From contig NZ_BAJW01000035.1 in assembly GCF_000613905.1 (NCBI RefSeq), forward strand, positions 1-33,635: a stretch of DNA of 33,635 nucleotides, written 5' to 3'. Positions 19,790-28,190 of the stretch are shown here, piece after piece. The stretch is from Acetobacter persici JCM 25330 (lineage in GTDB: Bacteria > Pseudomonadota > Alphaproteobacteria > Acetobacterales > Acetobacteraceae). The notes under the pieces were generated by a model. The model saw nothing but the letters and a program-made list of their open reading frames with translations, was not told the origin of the DNA and searched no databases. The translations under genes were made by a program, and so were the position numbers. Positions within the stretch are counted from its first letter, which is position 1. Each line of letters opens with the position of its first letter.

Positions 19790-20146
19790 TTGAAGAAAAC
19801 CATTCCGGCCGCGCTGGCACTTCTTCTGGTGTCCTCTGCGGCACAGACCCCTCTGCCAGCCTTGGCGGCGCAAGCGGCAGAACCCAACGACTCTTCTGAA
19901 AATATCCCGGCTGCTCCCGAGCAAGCGGCAAAGAAAAATGCGGAAGCTACCGTCATCATGAAGGCGGAGATCGGCAAGGACGGACGCAACCTGAACTGCC
20001 GCATTATTCACAGTGAAAAGCCGGAACTGGACGATATTTCGCTCGATTATTGCCGCAACACACAATACCGCCCCCCGATCCGCAACGGTGTACCTGTCAA
20101 AGAGCACGACCATCTGATCACGGTAAAATACGGCACCGATAACTAA
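19790..20146 (+). CDS. Small exported protein with a TonB-C-like domain
   Basis: A 118-residue protein starting at TTG 19790, supported by the strong ribosome site AAGGGAGG and a canonical signal peptide directly after it (MKKTIPAALALLLVSSAAQT, then PLPALAAQA). After a Glu/Ala-rich linker, the C-terminal part (about 52-115, ATVIMKAEIGKDGRNLNCRI, then LDYCRNTQYRPPIRNGVPVK) follows the pattern of the TonB C-terminal fold: a beta strand, a DG turn, a helix and the P...NG.PV strand. There is no membrane anchor other than the signal peptide and no Pro-rich spacer, so it is not a complete TonB. The role is unknown. It converges with the dehydrogenase gene, with a hairpin between. Confidence 0.75.
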   Translation: MKKTIPAALALLLVSSAAQTPLPALAAQAAEPNDSSENIPAAPEQAAKKNAEATVIMKAEIGKDGRNLNCRIIHSEKPELDDISLDYCRNTQYRPPIRNGVPVKEHDHLITVKYGTDN

Positions 20147-20180
20147 TTCAGTTTCGCCTGCAAGATAGCAGGCCATGCGC

Positions 20181-20215
20181 TGTGTCAGACCAGGCTTTCT
20201 GCCTGGCCTGACACA
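20181..20215. terminator. Strong hairpin between convergent genes
   Basis: A 15-bp stem (tgtgtcagaccaggc against gcctggcctgacaca, one mismatch) with loop TTTCT lies between the plus-strand TonB-C-like gene and the minus-strand dehydrogenase gene, just past both stops. It is probably a bidirectional transcription barrier, although neither side has a long T-tract. Confidence 0.65.
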
Positions 20216-20220
20216 CTGGT

Positions 20221-21714
20221 TCAGCCATGTGTTGGCATGACAAATTCCGCACCAGAGCGAATTCCTGCGGGCCAGCGCTGCGTCACGGCTTTCATGCGGG
20301 TGAAGAAACGCACCCCTTCCGGCCCGTGCATGTGGTGGTCTCCAAACAGGGAGTCTTTCCAGCCCCCGAAAGAGTGGAAGGCCATAGGCACAGGAATGGG
20401 CACGTTCACCCCAACCATTCCGGCTTTTACAGAATGCGCAAATGTTCTGGCGGCGTCTCCATCCCGCGTGAAAATGGCAGTCCCGTTTCCAAACGGGCTG
20501 TCATTGATCAGCTTGAGAGCCGCATCAAAATCCGGCGCACGCATAACGCACAGAACTGGCCCGAAAATTTCTTCGCGGTAAATGTCCATCTCCTGCGTCA
20601 CGTGATCAAAAAGTGAGCCCCCAATAAAAAATCCGCCTTCATGGTCCTTCACTTTTATCGTGCGCCCGTCCACCACCAGTGTTGCCCCCTGACTGACACC
20701 GGACTCCACCAGTCCGGTCACGCGGGCCAGATGCTGTGCCGTAACAAGCGGCCCCATCTCACTGGCGTCATGCGTGCCGTTTCCAATGGTAATGGCCTTT
20801 ACCTTTTTCTCTAGCTCGGCAACCAGTTTATCCGCAACCGACCCAACTGCTACGGCGACGGAAATAGCCATACAACGCTCCCCCGCGGAGCCATAGGCCG
20901 CACCAATCAGCGCATCGACCGTTTTATCCAGATCACAGTCGGGCATGACAAGCGCATGGTTTTTCGCACCGCCCAGCGCCTGCACACGTTTCCCGTGCGC
21001 TGTCCCTGTCGCGTAAACATGCTGGGCAATCGGCGTGGACCCCACAAAGCTGACCGCCGCAATATCGGGATGTTCCAGAATGGCGTTCACCATATCCTTA
21101 TCACCATGCACAACCTGAAAAACACCATCTGGCAAACCGGCTTCTTTCAGAATTTCTGCCAGCAGGACGGATGCAGACGGATCACGCTCAGAGGGCTTCA
21201 GAATAAAGCAATTGCCCGTTGCCAGAGCCATAGGGGCCATCCATAACGGCACCATCACCGGAAAGTTAAAGGGTGTGATCCCCGCAGCAATCCCGACAGG
21301 CTGACGCATGGTCCAGGCATCAATCCCGCGCCCGACCTGCTCTGTATATTCGCCCTTCAAAAGCTCCGGCACGCCAGTCGCAAATTCCACAACCTCGAGA
21401 CCGCGGGTGACTTCTCCCTTCGCATCAGACAGGATTTTTCCGTGTTCCGATGTAATCACAGCGGCAAGATCATCCATCCGCTGTTCGATAAGATCCCGCG
21501 CACGGAACAGGACACGCGCACGCGCCAGAGGGGGTGTTTCTGCCCAAGCGGGAAAGGCTGCTTTGGCTGCCGCAACTGCCGTGTTCAGATCATCCTGTGT
21601 GCCCAGAACAACTTTTTTAGTGACCTCGCCGGTCGCAGGGTTAAAGACGTCGCCGGTGCGGGTGCCCGTTCCCGGCACAGATTTTCCACCGATGATGTGA
21701 TGCACTGTCTGCAT
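20221..21714 (-). CDS. mmsA: CoA-acylating (methyl)malonate-semialdehyde dehydrogenase
   Basis: NAD-dependent aldehyde dehydrogenase of the MmsA type, turning methylmalonate semialdehyde into propionyl-CoA or malonate semialdehyde into acetyl-CoA, with CO2 released. The 497-residue protein shows the MmsA start ([20 protein letters not shown]), the [13 protein letters not shown] block, KPSERDPS, the [13 protein letters not shown] block and catalytic C281 in [11 protein letters not shown]. It has [19 protein letters not shown] near the end, typical of the acylating subgroup. It is the last gene of a minus-strand cassette, 28 bases after the transporter. No other valine-degradation genes are nearby, so the alcohol dehydrogenase next to it suggests a hydroxyacid route instead. 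Confidence 0.92.
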   Translation of the reverse strand: MQTVHHIIGGKSVPGTGTRTGDVFNPATGEVTKKVVLGTQDDLNTAVAAAKAAFPAWAETPPLARARVLFRARDLIEQRMDDLAAVITSEHGKILSDAKGEVTRGLEVVEFATGVPELLKGEYTEQVGRGIDAWTMRQPVGIAAGITPFNFPVMVPLWMAPMALATGNCFILKPSERDPSASVLLAEILKEAGLPDGVFQVVHGDKDMVNAILEHPDIAAVSFVGSTPIAQHVYATGTAHGKRVQALGGAKNHALVMPDCDLDKTVDALIGAAYGSAGERCMAISVAVAVGSVADKLVAELEKKVKAITIGNGTHDASEMGPLVTAQHLARVTGLVESGVSQGATLVVDGRTIKVKDHEGGFFIGGSLFDHVTQEMDIYREEIFGPVLCVMRAPDFDAALKLINDSPFGNGTAIFTRDGDAARTFAHSVKAGMVGVNVPIPVPMAFHSFGGWKDSLFGDHHMHGPEGVRFFTRMKAVTQRWPAGIRSGAEFVMPTHG

Positions 21715-21742
21715 TGGTTTTATCCTTTTGTGTGACGGAGGC

Positions 21743-23103
21743 TTAGCCTTCGCTCATGGCTTCATGTGAGAGGGAGACAATCTGTGTGCGCTCGCCTTTG
21801 CGCACCGTCAGTGTTTCAGGCACCCAGAACAGGGTGATAAAAAAGCCGATCAGGCACAGCCCCATGGGGTAAAGCAGCCCGGCATAAGGATTTCCGGTTT
21901 CCGTCACCAGCCAGAGGCTCACCAGCGGCAGGAAGCCCCCAAAAATCCCGTTCCCGATATGGTAAGGGACCGAAATTGAGGTGTACCGCACATTGGCGGG
22001 AAAGCTTTCCACAATAAACGCGCCGTAGGGGCCATAAACAGCCGCCGCAATCACAACCAGTACGAACACACAGGCGGAAATCGTCGGATAGCTGGTGTTT
22101 TCAGGCGTAATTGCGTGGCGGATAAGTGAGAAAATGGGGATATAAAACACAACCGCCGCAGCCATACCTGCCAGAGAGAGGCGTTTACGCCCAATTCTGT
22201 CAGACAAAGCGCCAAACAGCACGAAGAAGGGAACCCCCAGAAACACCCCGATCGCGACGGAAAGTGTGGCTGGCAGGAAAGGAACTTTCATAAAAGTCTG
22301 AATGTAATACAGGGCATAAAACTGTGCGGTATAAAACGTGACCGCCTGCGCGCAGGCCACACCAAACAAGAACAGGAGAATACGCCGCGCGTTGCCGGGG
22401 ATGCGGAACGTGTCCCGCACTGGCGATTTGGAAAGCTGACCCTGTTTATGCATATCGATAAAAACAGGAGATTCAGAAAGCCGGAGACGAATACGGACGG
22501 ACACGAGCACCAGAACGAACGAGACCAAAAACGGTGCCCGCCAGCCCCACACGCCAAACGCTTCTTCCCCCAGTGACAGACGCAGGGTCAGCACAATCCC
22601 CAGAGAAAGCACAAATCCGGCTGACGCCATGGCCTGAATATAGCTTGCCCATTTTCCGCGCTCCTGCGGCGGCGAATGTTCGGCCACATAGGTCGCCGCC
22701 CCGCCATATTCCCCCCCCAGCGCAAGCCCCTGCACAATACGCAGCAGAACAAGCAGAACGGGGGCAGCGTATCCCGCAGTGGCAAAGGTCGCAAAAGGCC
22801 AATGGCGGCCGTGGAGCAGCCCATGATAAGCAGAGTAGTCAGAAAGGTTTTTTTCCGCCCGACACTATCCCCCATATAGCCAAACAGCAGGCTGCCCAGC
22901 GGGCGCACGGCAAACCCGGTCGCAAAAGTTGCTACACTGATAAGGGTCGCCGCCACGCCGTCACCGGGGGGATAAAACAGACGGGCAAAGAAAATGGCCA
23001 GACTGCCGTAGAGAAAAAAATCATACCATTCAATAACGGTGCCAACGCTTGACGCCAGCACCAGAGAACGCATGGAGCGTGCTCCTTCCGGGTGGGTTGT
23101 CAT
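21743..23103 (-). CDS. MFS transporter of the metabolite:H+ symporter (MHS) family, frameshifted
   Basis: Inner-membrane uptake carrier with twelve predicted helices. The N-terminal part, from ATG 23103, shows the MHS marks [39 protein letters not shown] (the loop 2-3 motif) and [14 protein letters not shown]. One missing base at 22791-22797, in a run of T on the coding strand, breaks the frame. The joined reading continues [20 protein letters not shown], then [20 protein letters not shown] and EERGKW-type [11 protein letters not shown]. The last helix ends in LFWVPET. The joined protein is about 453 residues. It lies between the alcohol dehydrogenase and mmsA in one operon, so a small organic acid is the likely substrate. 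MHS members carry many acids and zwitterions, so the substrate is not proven. Confidence 0.9.
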
Positions 23104-23167
23104 TGTTCCATTCTCCTGACAGGCGTTTTGTTGTTTTTATAGATGGCCCATCTGCCTATGCCCGGCC

Positions 23168-24325
23168 TCAGGCCCAGACTTTCTGATACAGCTCCACAAT
23201 CTCTGCATGCGCGGGCACGCGCGGATTGTTCGCGGGGGAGCCGGAGGCCAGAGCCTGCTCTGCCATAAGAGGCAGCAGATCATTCCAGCGGCTTTCCTCC
23301 AGCCCGTAGGAGCGTGGGGTTGGCACGTCCAGCGCACGGTTGCGTTCCCGCAGAGCCGCCACAAGAGCCTTGCAAGCCGAAGCATCATCCGTATTGTCGG
23401 GCACAATGCCCATCACGCGGGCGCAGGTTGCATACCGCGCTTCAGCCCCTGTAATGGACCACGCCGTAATTTCCGGCAGCAGCATGGCGTTTGACAGTCC
23501 ATGCGCCACATGGAAATGCGCCCCGATGGGTCGGCTCATCCCGTGCACAAGCGCTACAGACGCGTTAGAGAACGCCATTCCGGCTTCAAACGCCCCCTGC
23601 ATCACCTGCGCACGTGCTTCCCGGCTGGAAGGTTCTGCGCATGCAACCGGCAGCGCATGCCATATGCGCTTCATGGCGGCCAGCGCCAGTGCGTCTGTAA
23701 AGGGAGAGGCCAGTCTGGACACGTAGGCTTCCAGAGCGTGCGTCAGAGCATCCAGACCGGTATCCGCCGTCAGGCGGCGGGGCATGGTCAGGGTGAGTTC
23801 ATAATCAACAATCGCGATATGGGGCAGATAGGCGTATCCGGCACAGAGCATTTTCTCGTCGGTTTTTTCATCCGTAATCACCGTCACGCGCGTGGCTTCT
23901 GAGCCCGTCCCAGCCGTGGTGGGGATGGCGATAATCGGCAACCCGACTTCATCCTGCACATGCGGCACCTTCAGGCGGGATGGCGTGCCACCGTGTCTGG
24001 CCAGAACAGCCACCATTTTGGCGGTATCAATCGGGCTGCCGCCGCCCAGACCAATTACGCAATCATAATCCCCCTGTTTGAGGGCCGCCAGTGCGGCCTC
24101 TACGGAGGCGACCGTAGGATCTGGCACAGCATTAGGGAAAGCGCCTGAGCGGAAGCCAGCTTCTGCCAGAAGCCCCTTCACCCTGTCCAGCAAGCCCGAC
24201 TGCGCCATAAAGGCGTCTGTAATGACAAACGGTGCGGAAAGCCCTGCCTGTTTCAGGGCGGCGGGAAGCTCGTTCAAAGCCCCACCACCAATACGGACCA
24301 GAGAGGGCAGATAAAGTGCTGTCAT
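23168..24325 (-). CDS. Iron-containing (group III) alcohol dehydrogenase
   Basis: NAD(P)-dependent metal alcohol dehydrogenase. The 385-residue protein has the cofactor motif GLGGGSPIDTAK (about 92-103), PTTAGTGSEAT and the metal-ligand set D192, H196 (TGLDALTHALEAY), H261 (LVHGMSRPIG) and H275 (AHFHVAHGLSNA). It starts the minus-strand cassette; the divergent LysR gene begins 163 bases away, with a palindrome between. With the downstream acylating semialdehyde dehydrogenase it could oxidise a hydroxyacid such as 3-hydroxypropionate to the semialdehyde. Other substrates (1,3-propanediol, 4-hydroxybutyrate, lactaldehyde) are possible for this family. Confidence 0.92.
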   Translation of the reverse strand: MTALYLPSLVRIGGGALNELPAALKQAGLSAPFVITDAFMAQSGLLDRVKGLLAEAGFRSGAFPNAVPDPTVASVEAALAALKQGDYDCVIGLGGGSPIDTAKMVAVLARHGGTPSRLKVPHVQDEVGLPIIAIPTTAGTGSEATRVTVITDEKTDEKMLCAGYAYLPHIAIVDYELTLTMPRRLTADTGLDALTHALEAYVSRLASPFTDALALAAMKRIWHALPVACAEPSSREARAQVMQGAFEAGMAFSNASVALVHGMSRPIGAHFHVAHGLSNAMLLPEITAWSITGAEARYATCARVMGIVPDNTDDASACKALVAALRERNRALDVPTPRSYGLEESRWNDLLPLMAEQALASGSPANNPRVPAHAEIVELYQKVWA

Positions 24326-24442
24326 GGCCTTATCTCCAGAAGAAGGTTACGGCTTGCGCCCTTCCTTCCCGGCTGTTGTTCTTGTGCGCCGAATGAACGC
24401 GCAAAACCCTCACAAGAAAATCAGGAGATTTCGCTCACTCGA

Positions 24443-24458
24443 TGTGCAAATCTGCACA
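24443..24458. promoter_or_regulatory. Perfect 6-4-6 palindrome, candidate LysR-regulator binding site
   Basis: TGTGCA-AATC-TGCACA, a perfect inverted repeat lying 30 bases before ATG 24489 of the LysR gene and about 117 bases before the dehydrogenase start. Size, symmetry and place in the divergent promoter region fit a LysR-type operator of the T-N11-A kind. Assignment is by position and form only. Confidence 0.65.
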
Positions 24459-24488
24459 GTAACAAGCAAATGGAGCTTTTTTACCCTC

Positions 24489-25385
24489 ATGAAACGCAGT
24501 CTGGACTGGAGAAATCTGCAGTTTTTTCTGGCTGTGGCGCGTTCCGGCTCCCTTTCGGAAGCTGGGCGTTTGCTGGGGGTTGATCACGCAACTGTGGGCC
24601 GACACATTGTTTCTCTGGAATCCTCCGTCGGTAAAACACTCTTTGAACGGCACCTGCGCGGTTATGCACTGACGCGCTATGGGGAAGACCTGTTAAGCAC
24701 GGCAGAAGCGATGGACCGGGAAGCAACACAGGTTGCACAGGCCAGCAGCCCTTTGCACGGGCTGACGGGAACCATACGCATCAACGCGCTGGAAGGGTTT
24801 GCAAACTTTTTTCTGGCTGCCCGTATTGGCCAGCTGTTAGTAGATAACCCTGCGCTAACCATTGAAATTCTGACAATTCAACAGATTGTCGCCCTCTCCC
24901 GCAGGCAGGCCGACATTGCCATTACCGTCACCCCTTCTGAGGATGATCGTTTTGTCTGTGAAAAACTGACACCCTATTATTTATGCGTTTATGCCACGCA
25001 GGCTTATCTTGACCGGGAAAAACCGATCAAAAAACCAGATGATTTTTCATCCCATCTGTTTTCCGGATATGTGGATGAAATGATTTTCATGCGGGAACTG
25101 GACTATCTGGAAAGTCTTGGGGTCTCCCGCAAAATGGTACGCATTCAGAATTCAAGCGTACAGGCCCAGATGGAAGCAGCCTGCTCAGGCCTGTGCATGG
25201 CGGTGCTCCCGACCTTTGTCGCTGCCACACGCCCGGAGCTGGTCCCGGTTCTGCCGGAACAGGTAAGGCTGAAACGGCATTACTGGCTGATTACCCGTGA
25301 AGAAGAACAAAAAACTTTACGCATCCATCAGTTGTGCAATTTCATCCGGCAGGCCGTTCAGGAAAACCAGCAACAGTTTGCGTAA
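24489..25385 (+). CDS. LysR-family transcriptional regulator
   Basis: A one-component regulator with an N-terminal winged helix-turn-helix (DWRNLQFFLAVARSGSLSEA, then LLGVDHATVGRHIVSLESSV) and a substrate-binding domain from about residue 90 (GLTGTIRINALEGFANFFLA to the C-terminus). I choose ATG 24489 (MKRSLDWRN), which gives 298 residues, the usual length. The upstream in-frame ATG 24324 would overlap the divergent dehydrogenase start and include the palindrome. It is divergent from the dehydrogenase/transporter/mmsA cassette, so it probably activates that cassette in response to a pathway acid. Confidence 0.9.
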   Translation: MKRSLDWRNLQFFLAVARSGSLSEAGRLLGVDHATVGRHIVSLESSVGKTLFERHLRGYALTRYGEDLLSTAEAMDREATQVAQASSPLHGLTGTIRINALEGFANFFLAARIGQLLVDNPALTIEILTIQQIVALSRRQADIAITVTPSEDDRFVCEKLTPYYLCVYATQAYLDREKPIKKPDDFSSHLFSGYVDEMIFMRELDYLESLGVSRKMVRIQNSSVQAQMEAACSGLCMAVLPTFVAATRPELVPVLPEQVRLKRHYWLITREEEQKTLRIHQLCNFIRQAVQENQQQFA

Positions 25386-25532
25386 TAAGCCCAACAAGTC
25401 CCTGTGCTGTTTCGCGAATAGCATAGAGAGCCATCATGGCGTGCCGCAACATTCTAGCACTACCCCATACTGTTCCAGACGAACCACAAAAATCAGCAGC
25501 CTTGTCTTGTCCTAAAAGGCGTGCCTTAACGC
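25386..25532. other. Gap between convergent LysR and phospholipase genes
   Basis: 147 bases between two stops. I see no reading frame that continues either neighbour. There is only a minor inverted repeat (aaggc/gcctt near 25516-25527) with a loop too short to be a normal terminator. Confidence 0.4.
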
Positions 25533-28031
25533 TTAGAGCTTCTGCCCTGATCCCATAGCCTTATCTGTTTTCCCCGGCCGTGTTGTTTCAACGCGCCCCG
25601 CCAGATGATACAGAAAGTCTTCTTCGTTCCGGGCTGAGAGCGTAATATCATACCACATGGCCTCTTTCGCCAGATCAAACGGAACTACGCGCGTTTTCCC
25701 CGGAGAAAGCCGGATGGTTCTGGTTATTTCCTCGCCTTTCAAAGCGCAGACCAGATCAACCGTTTCCGTCCCATAATTACGCACAGATAAAACAAGGTCC
25801 TGCTTCTTCCCGACAAGATAACGGCATGCGACGTCTATCTTCACCCCATCCTGCCGCCCCTTGTAGCGACGATAAAAACCATTGGGGGCATGCACGTCTA
25901 CATCGTACTGGCCCTGCGCAAAGGATGCCATCTCGAAGGACGCATCCAGAGTATCGCCAGCTGCCAGAGCATAAGTCCCCGCCTGCATGGCACTCATTTC
26001 CGGGTTAGTATGGCCATAGATATTAAAGGGCAGACCTGCGGCGCGCTGGCCGTATAAATCCGCACCGGCCTTCAGACGCAGCATGATATGGCGTCCATCC
26101 GGGCTGACACCTCCATCGCAGTACGGTTCATAAGGCAGAGCGCAGGCAGGCCGATGCCCCGGCTCCTGCCAGAGCGCCTGACGAAGCCTGTAGGGATTAT
26201 CGCGTAGCATTACACTTTCATCTACACTCAGCGCATGAAAACCGCTCGGCATGGGGCGATCTTTCGCGTCTTCAATCCTATGCAGATGATCATCGCGATT
26301 CAGATAGGGCAAAGAAGGCGCCACACCATCAAATGCACGGAAACAGGATGTCAGATCACCGCTAATAGCGCGCCTCCAGGGTGAAATATTAGTCTCTTTC
26401 ACATTTTTCCCGAACTTCTCCTGCACAAAAACTTCGAGAAAACGCAGTGTGGATGTATGCTCAAACAACTGGGAATTTACCCATCCGCCACGGCTCCAGG
26501 GAGACGCAATAATCATCGGCACCCGAAAGCCAAGGCCAATCGGGCCGCTGCGTGCCAGATGCTTTGGCACACCGCGCGCAATTTCATCCTCTACCGTTGT
26601 ATATTCCAGTCCGTCCGGTCCAATTTTTGCTGAAGACCTGCCTGTTTCCGGGCGGGCAGGGTCGGGTGCTGTATAAGAACAGCCGTGGTCAAAATACCCA
26701 TCATTTTCATCATACGTTATAATGAAAATCGTTTTTTTCCAGACTTCAGGATTTTCCGTCAGAATATCCATCACTTCCGAAACATACCATGCTCCATACC
26801 ACGGAGACGTTGGATGGTCAGAAAAATGCTCCGGCGCGGATAACCACGAAACAACGGGGAGCGTGCCGTCTTTCACATCCTGACGGAACTGATGCAGAAT
26901 ATCCCCTTTAGGAGCCTTCATATTGATGGGTTTTTCGCCATCCTGAAAATGCAGTTGCTCCAGTATCCGATAGTTTTTGTCAGCCTTATTGGTTACAAAG
27001 GCTTTTTCAAACAACGCACATTCTTCAGCCGTAAGTTTCTCTCTTTTTTCAGCAGACTGCGCCTTACGCCGCGTCAAAACATCAAGCAGCGTCTGTGCCT
27101 CAAGCCGTTTTTCCGCAAGTGTTTCCGAGACGAGCATTTCCCGGCTATTCAGGCGGTCAAGATGATTGCGGCAATCACTAATACGGGCGTCAAGCCATTC
27201 CTGAAAGCCCGGATTGGCAGAGACCACATACTGGTCAAAACATTCTAGAACATTTGTCCCGAAATTACTGAGCCAGCCACGCTCTGCCTCGCTCATGCCC
27301 CCGGTCTGGGTCAGTTCATTCTGATAATATTTCCAGGAAACACCTGCCTGTTCAAGCCGTTCCGGAAATGTGCCCCACGTCATGCCACCTTCAAGAATCT
27401 CGCCATTGCGCATGTAAACATCAGAGGACTGGTCCTGCCGGTCCCTCACGGTTCCGGTCATGAATAACAGGCGGTTAGGTGTCGTGCTCGTCATAGCCCC
27501 ACAATAATTCTGGTCACAGACGGTAAAGGCATCGGCAAGCGCATAATAAAAGGGTAAATCTTCGCGGGTATAATAACCCATTGTCAACGGATAACGATCA
27601 TATCCTTTGTGATGCGATTTTTTGGCATCAATCCATCTGTCATGCCCGCCACCATTCCAAGCATCCACCTGACTGTCACGGGAATGTGGGATAGACCCCA
27701 TCCATGTTACCCGTGTATCGCGAATATTCAGTCTCCACGGCAGATAAGTCTCGCCAGACTGGCCGGACTGCATAAACACCGGGTTACCGTTAGGCTGACG
27801 GATTGCCCTTGGATCATTAAACCCGCGTACGCCCTGCAATGTTCCAAAAACATGATCAAATGATCTGTTTTCCTGCATTAAAATAACAACATGCTCGGCC
27901 TCTTTCCATGTGGAACCAACCTCTGGAGCGATTGCAAAAGCCCGGCGAACGGAGTCCGGCAATATCGCGCCAGAACCAGCGGCGGCTCCAGTGAAGAGTG
28001 CGTATTTGAGAAAATCTCTGCGTGTTGTCAT
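25533..28031 (-). CDS. Tat-exported phospholipase C, phosphocholine-specific type
   Basis: Extracytoplasmic phosphoesterase-family phospholipase C that would cleave phosphatidylcholine or sphingomyelin to phosphocholine and diacylglycerol or ceramide. The 832-residue protein starts with a twin-arginine signal (TTRRDFLKYALFTGAAAGSG, probable cleavage after about residue 33). The catalytic domain has MQENRSFDHVFGTLQGVRGF, DQNYCGAMTSTTPNRLLFMT, VVSWLSAPEHFSDHPT and TYDENDGYFDH. Two C-terminal beta domains of the kind found in this family (DUF756) lie at about 620-720 and 720-815. The length matches the PlcN/PlcH group. It lies 159 bases after the TonB receptor stop, with a hairpin between, so it may have its own promoter or share the upstream one. 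The exact head-group preference is inferred from family resemblance. Confidence 0.9.
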   Translation of the reverse strand: MTTRRDFLKYALFTGAAAGSGAILPDSVRRAFAIAPEVGSTWKEAEHVVILMQENRSFDHVFGTLQGVRGFNDPRAIRQPNGNPVFMQSGQSGETYLPWRLNIRDTRVTWMGSIPHSRDSQVDAWNGGGHDRWIDAKKSHHKGYDRYPLTMGYYTREDLPFYYALADAFTVCDQNYCGAMTSTTPNRLLFMTGTVRDRQDQSSDVYMRNGEILEGGMTWGTFPERLEQAGVSWKYYQNELTQTGGMSEAERGWLSNFGTNVLECFDQYVVSANPGFQEWLDARISDCRNHLDRLNSREMLVSETLAEKRLEAQTLLDVLTRRKAQSAEKREKLTAEECALFEKAFVTNKADKNYRILEQLHFQDGEKPINMKAPKGDILHQFRQDVKDGTLPVVSWLSAPEHFSDHPTSPWYGAWYVSEVMDILTENPEVWKKTIFIITYDENDGYFDHGCSYTAPDPARPETGRSSAKIGPDGLEYTTVEDEIARGVPKHLARSGPIGLGFRVPMIIASPWSRGGWVNSQLFEHTSTLRFLEVFVQEKFGKNVKETNISPWRRAISGDLTSCFRAFDGVAPSLPYLNRDDHLHRIEDAKDRPMPSGFHALSVDESVMLRDNPYRLRQALWQEPGHRPACALPYEPYCDGGVSPDGRHIMLRLKAGADLYGQRAAGLPFNIYGHTNPEMSAMQAGTYALAAGDTLDASFEMASFAQGQYDVDVHAPNGFYRRYKGRQDGVKIDVACRYLVGKKQDLVLSVRNYGTETVDLVCALKGEEITRTIRLSPGKTRVVPFDLAKEAMWYDITLSARNEEDFLYHLAGRVETTRPGKTDKAMGSGQKL

Positions 28032-28130
28032 GGGCGGGAAGTCTTATCCAGTTGATAGAAAGCATTGTAGAGAGTGGGCGCACAGAATGCTGCAAAGACC
28101 GCGCGCCGCGCTTTGAGGCTCATGACAAAG

Positions 28131-28158
28131 CAGAGGGAAAAACACGTCCCTCCCTCTG
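28131..28158 (-). terminator. Hairpin after the TonB receptor gene
   Basis: An 8-bp perfect inverted repeat, cagaggga and tccctctg, with a 12-base loop lies about 32 bases after the receptor stop on the minus strand. The coding-strand tail (ctttgtcatg) has only a short T run, so the terminator call is tentative. It could partly separate expression of the receptor from the phospholipase gene. Confidence 0.45.
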
Positions 28159-28190
28159 ACATCTGCACCTGATACGGCTGGCCTGCCCTG

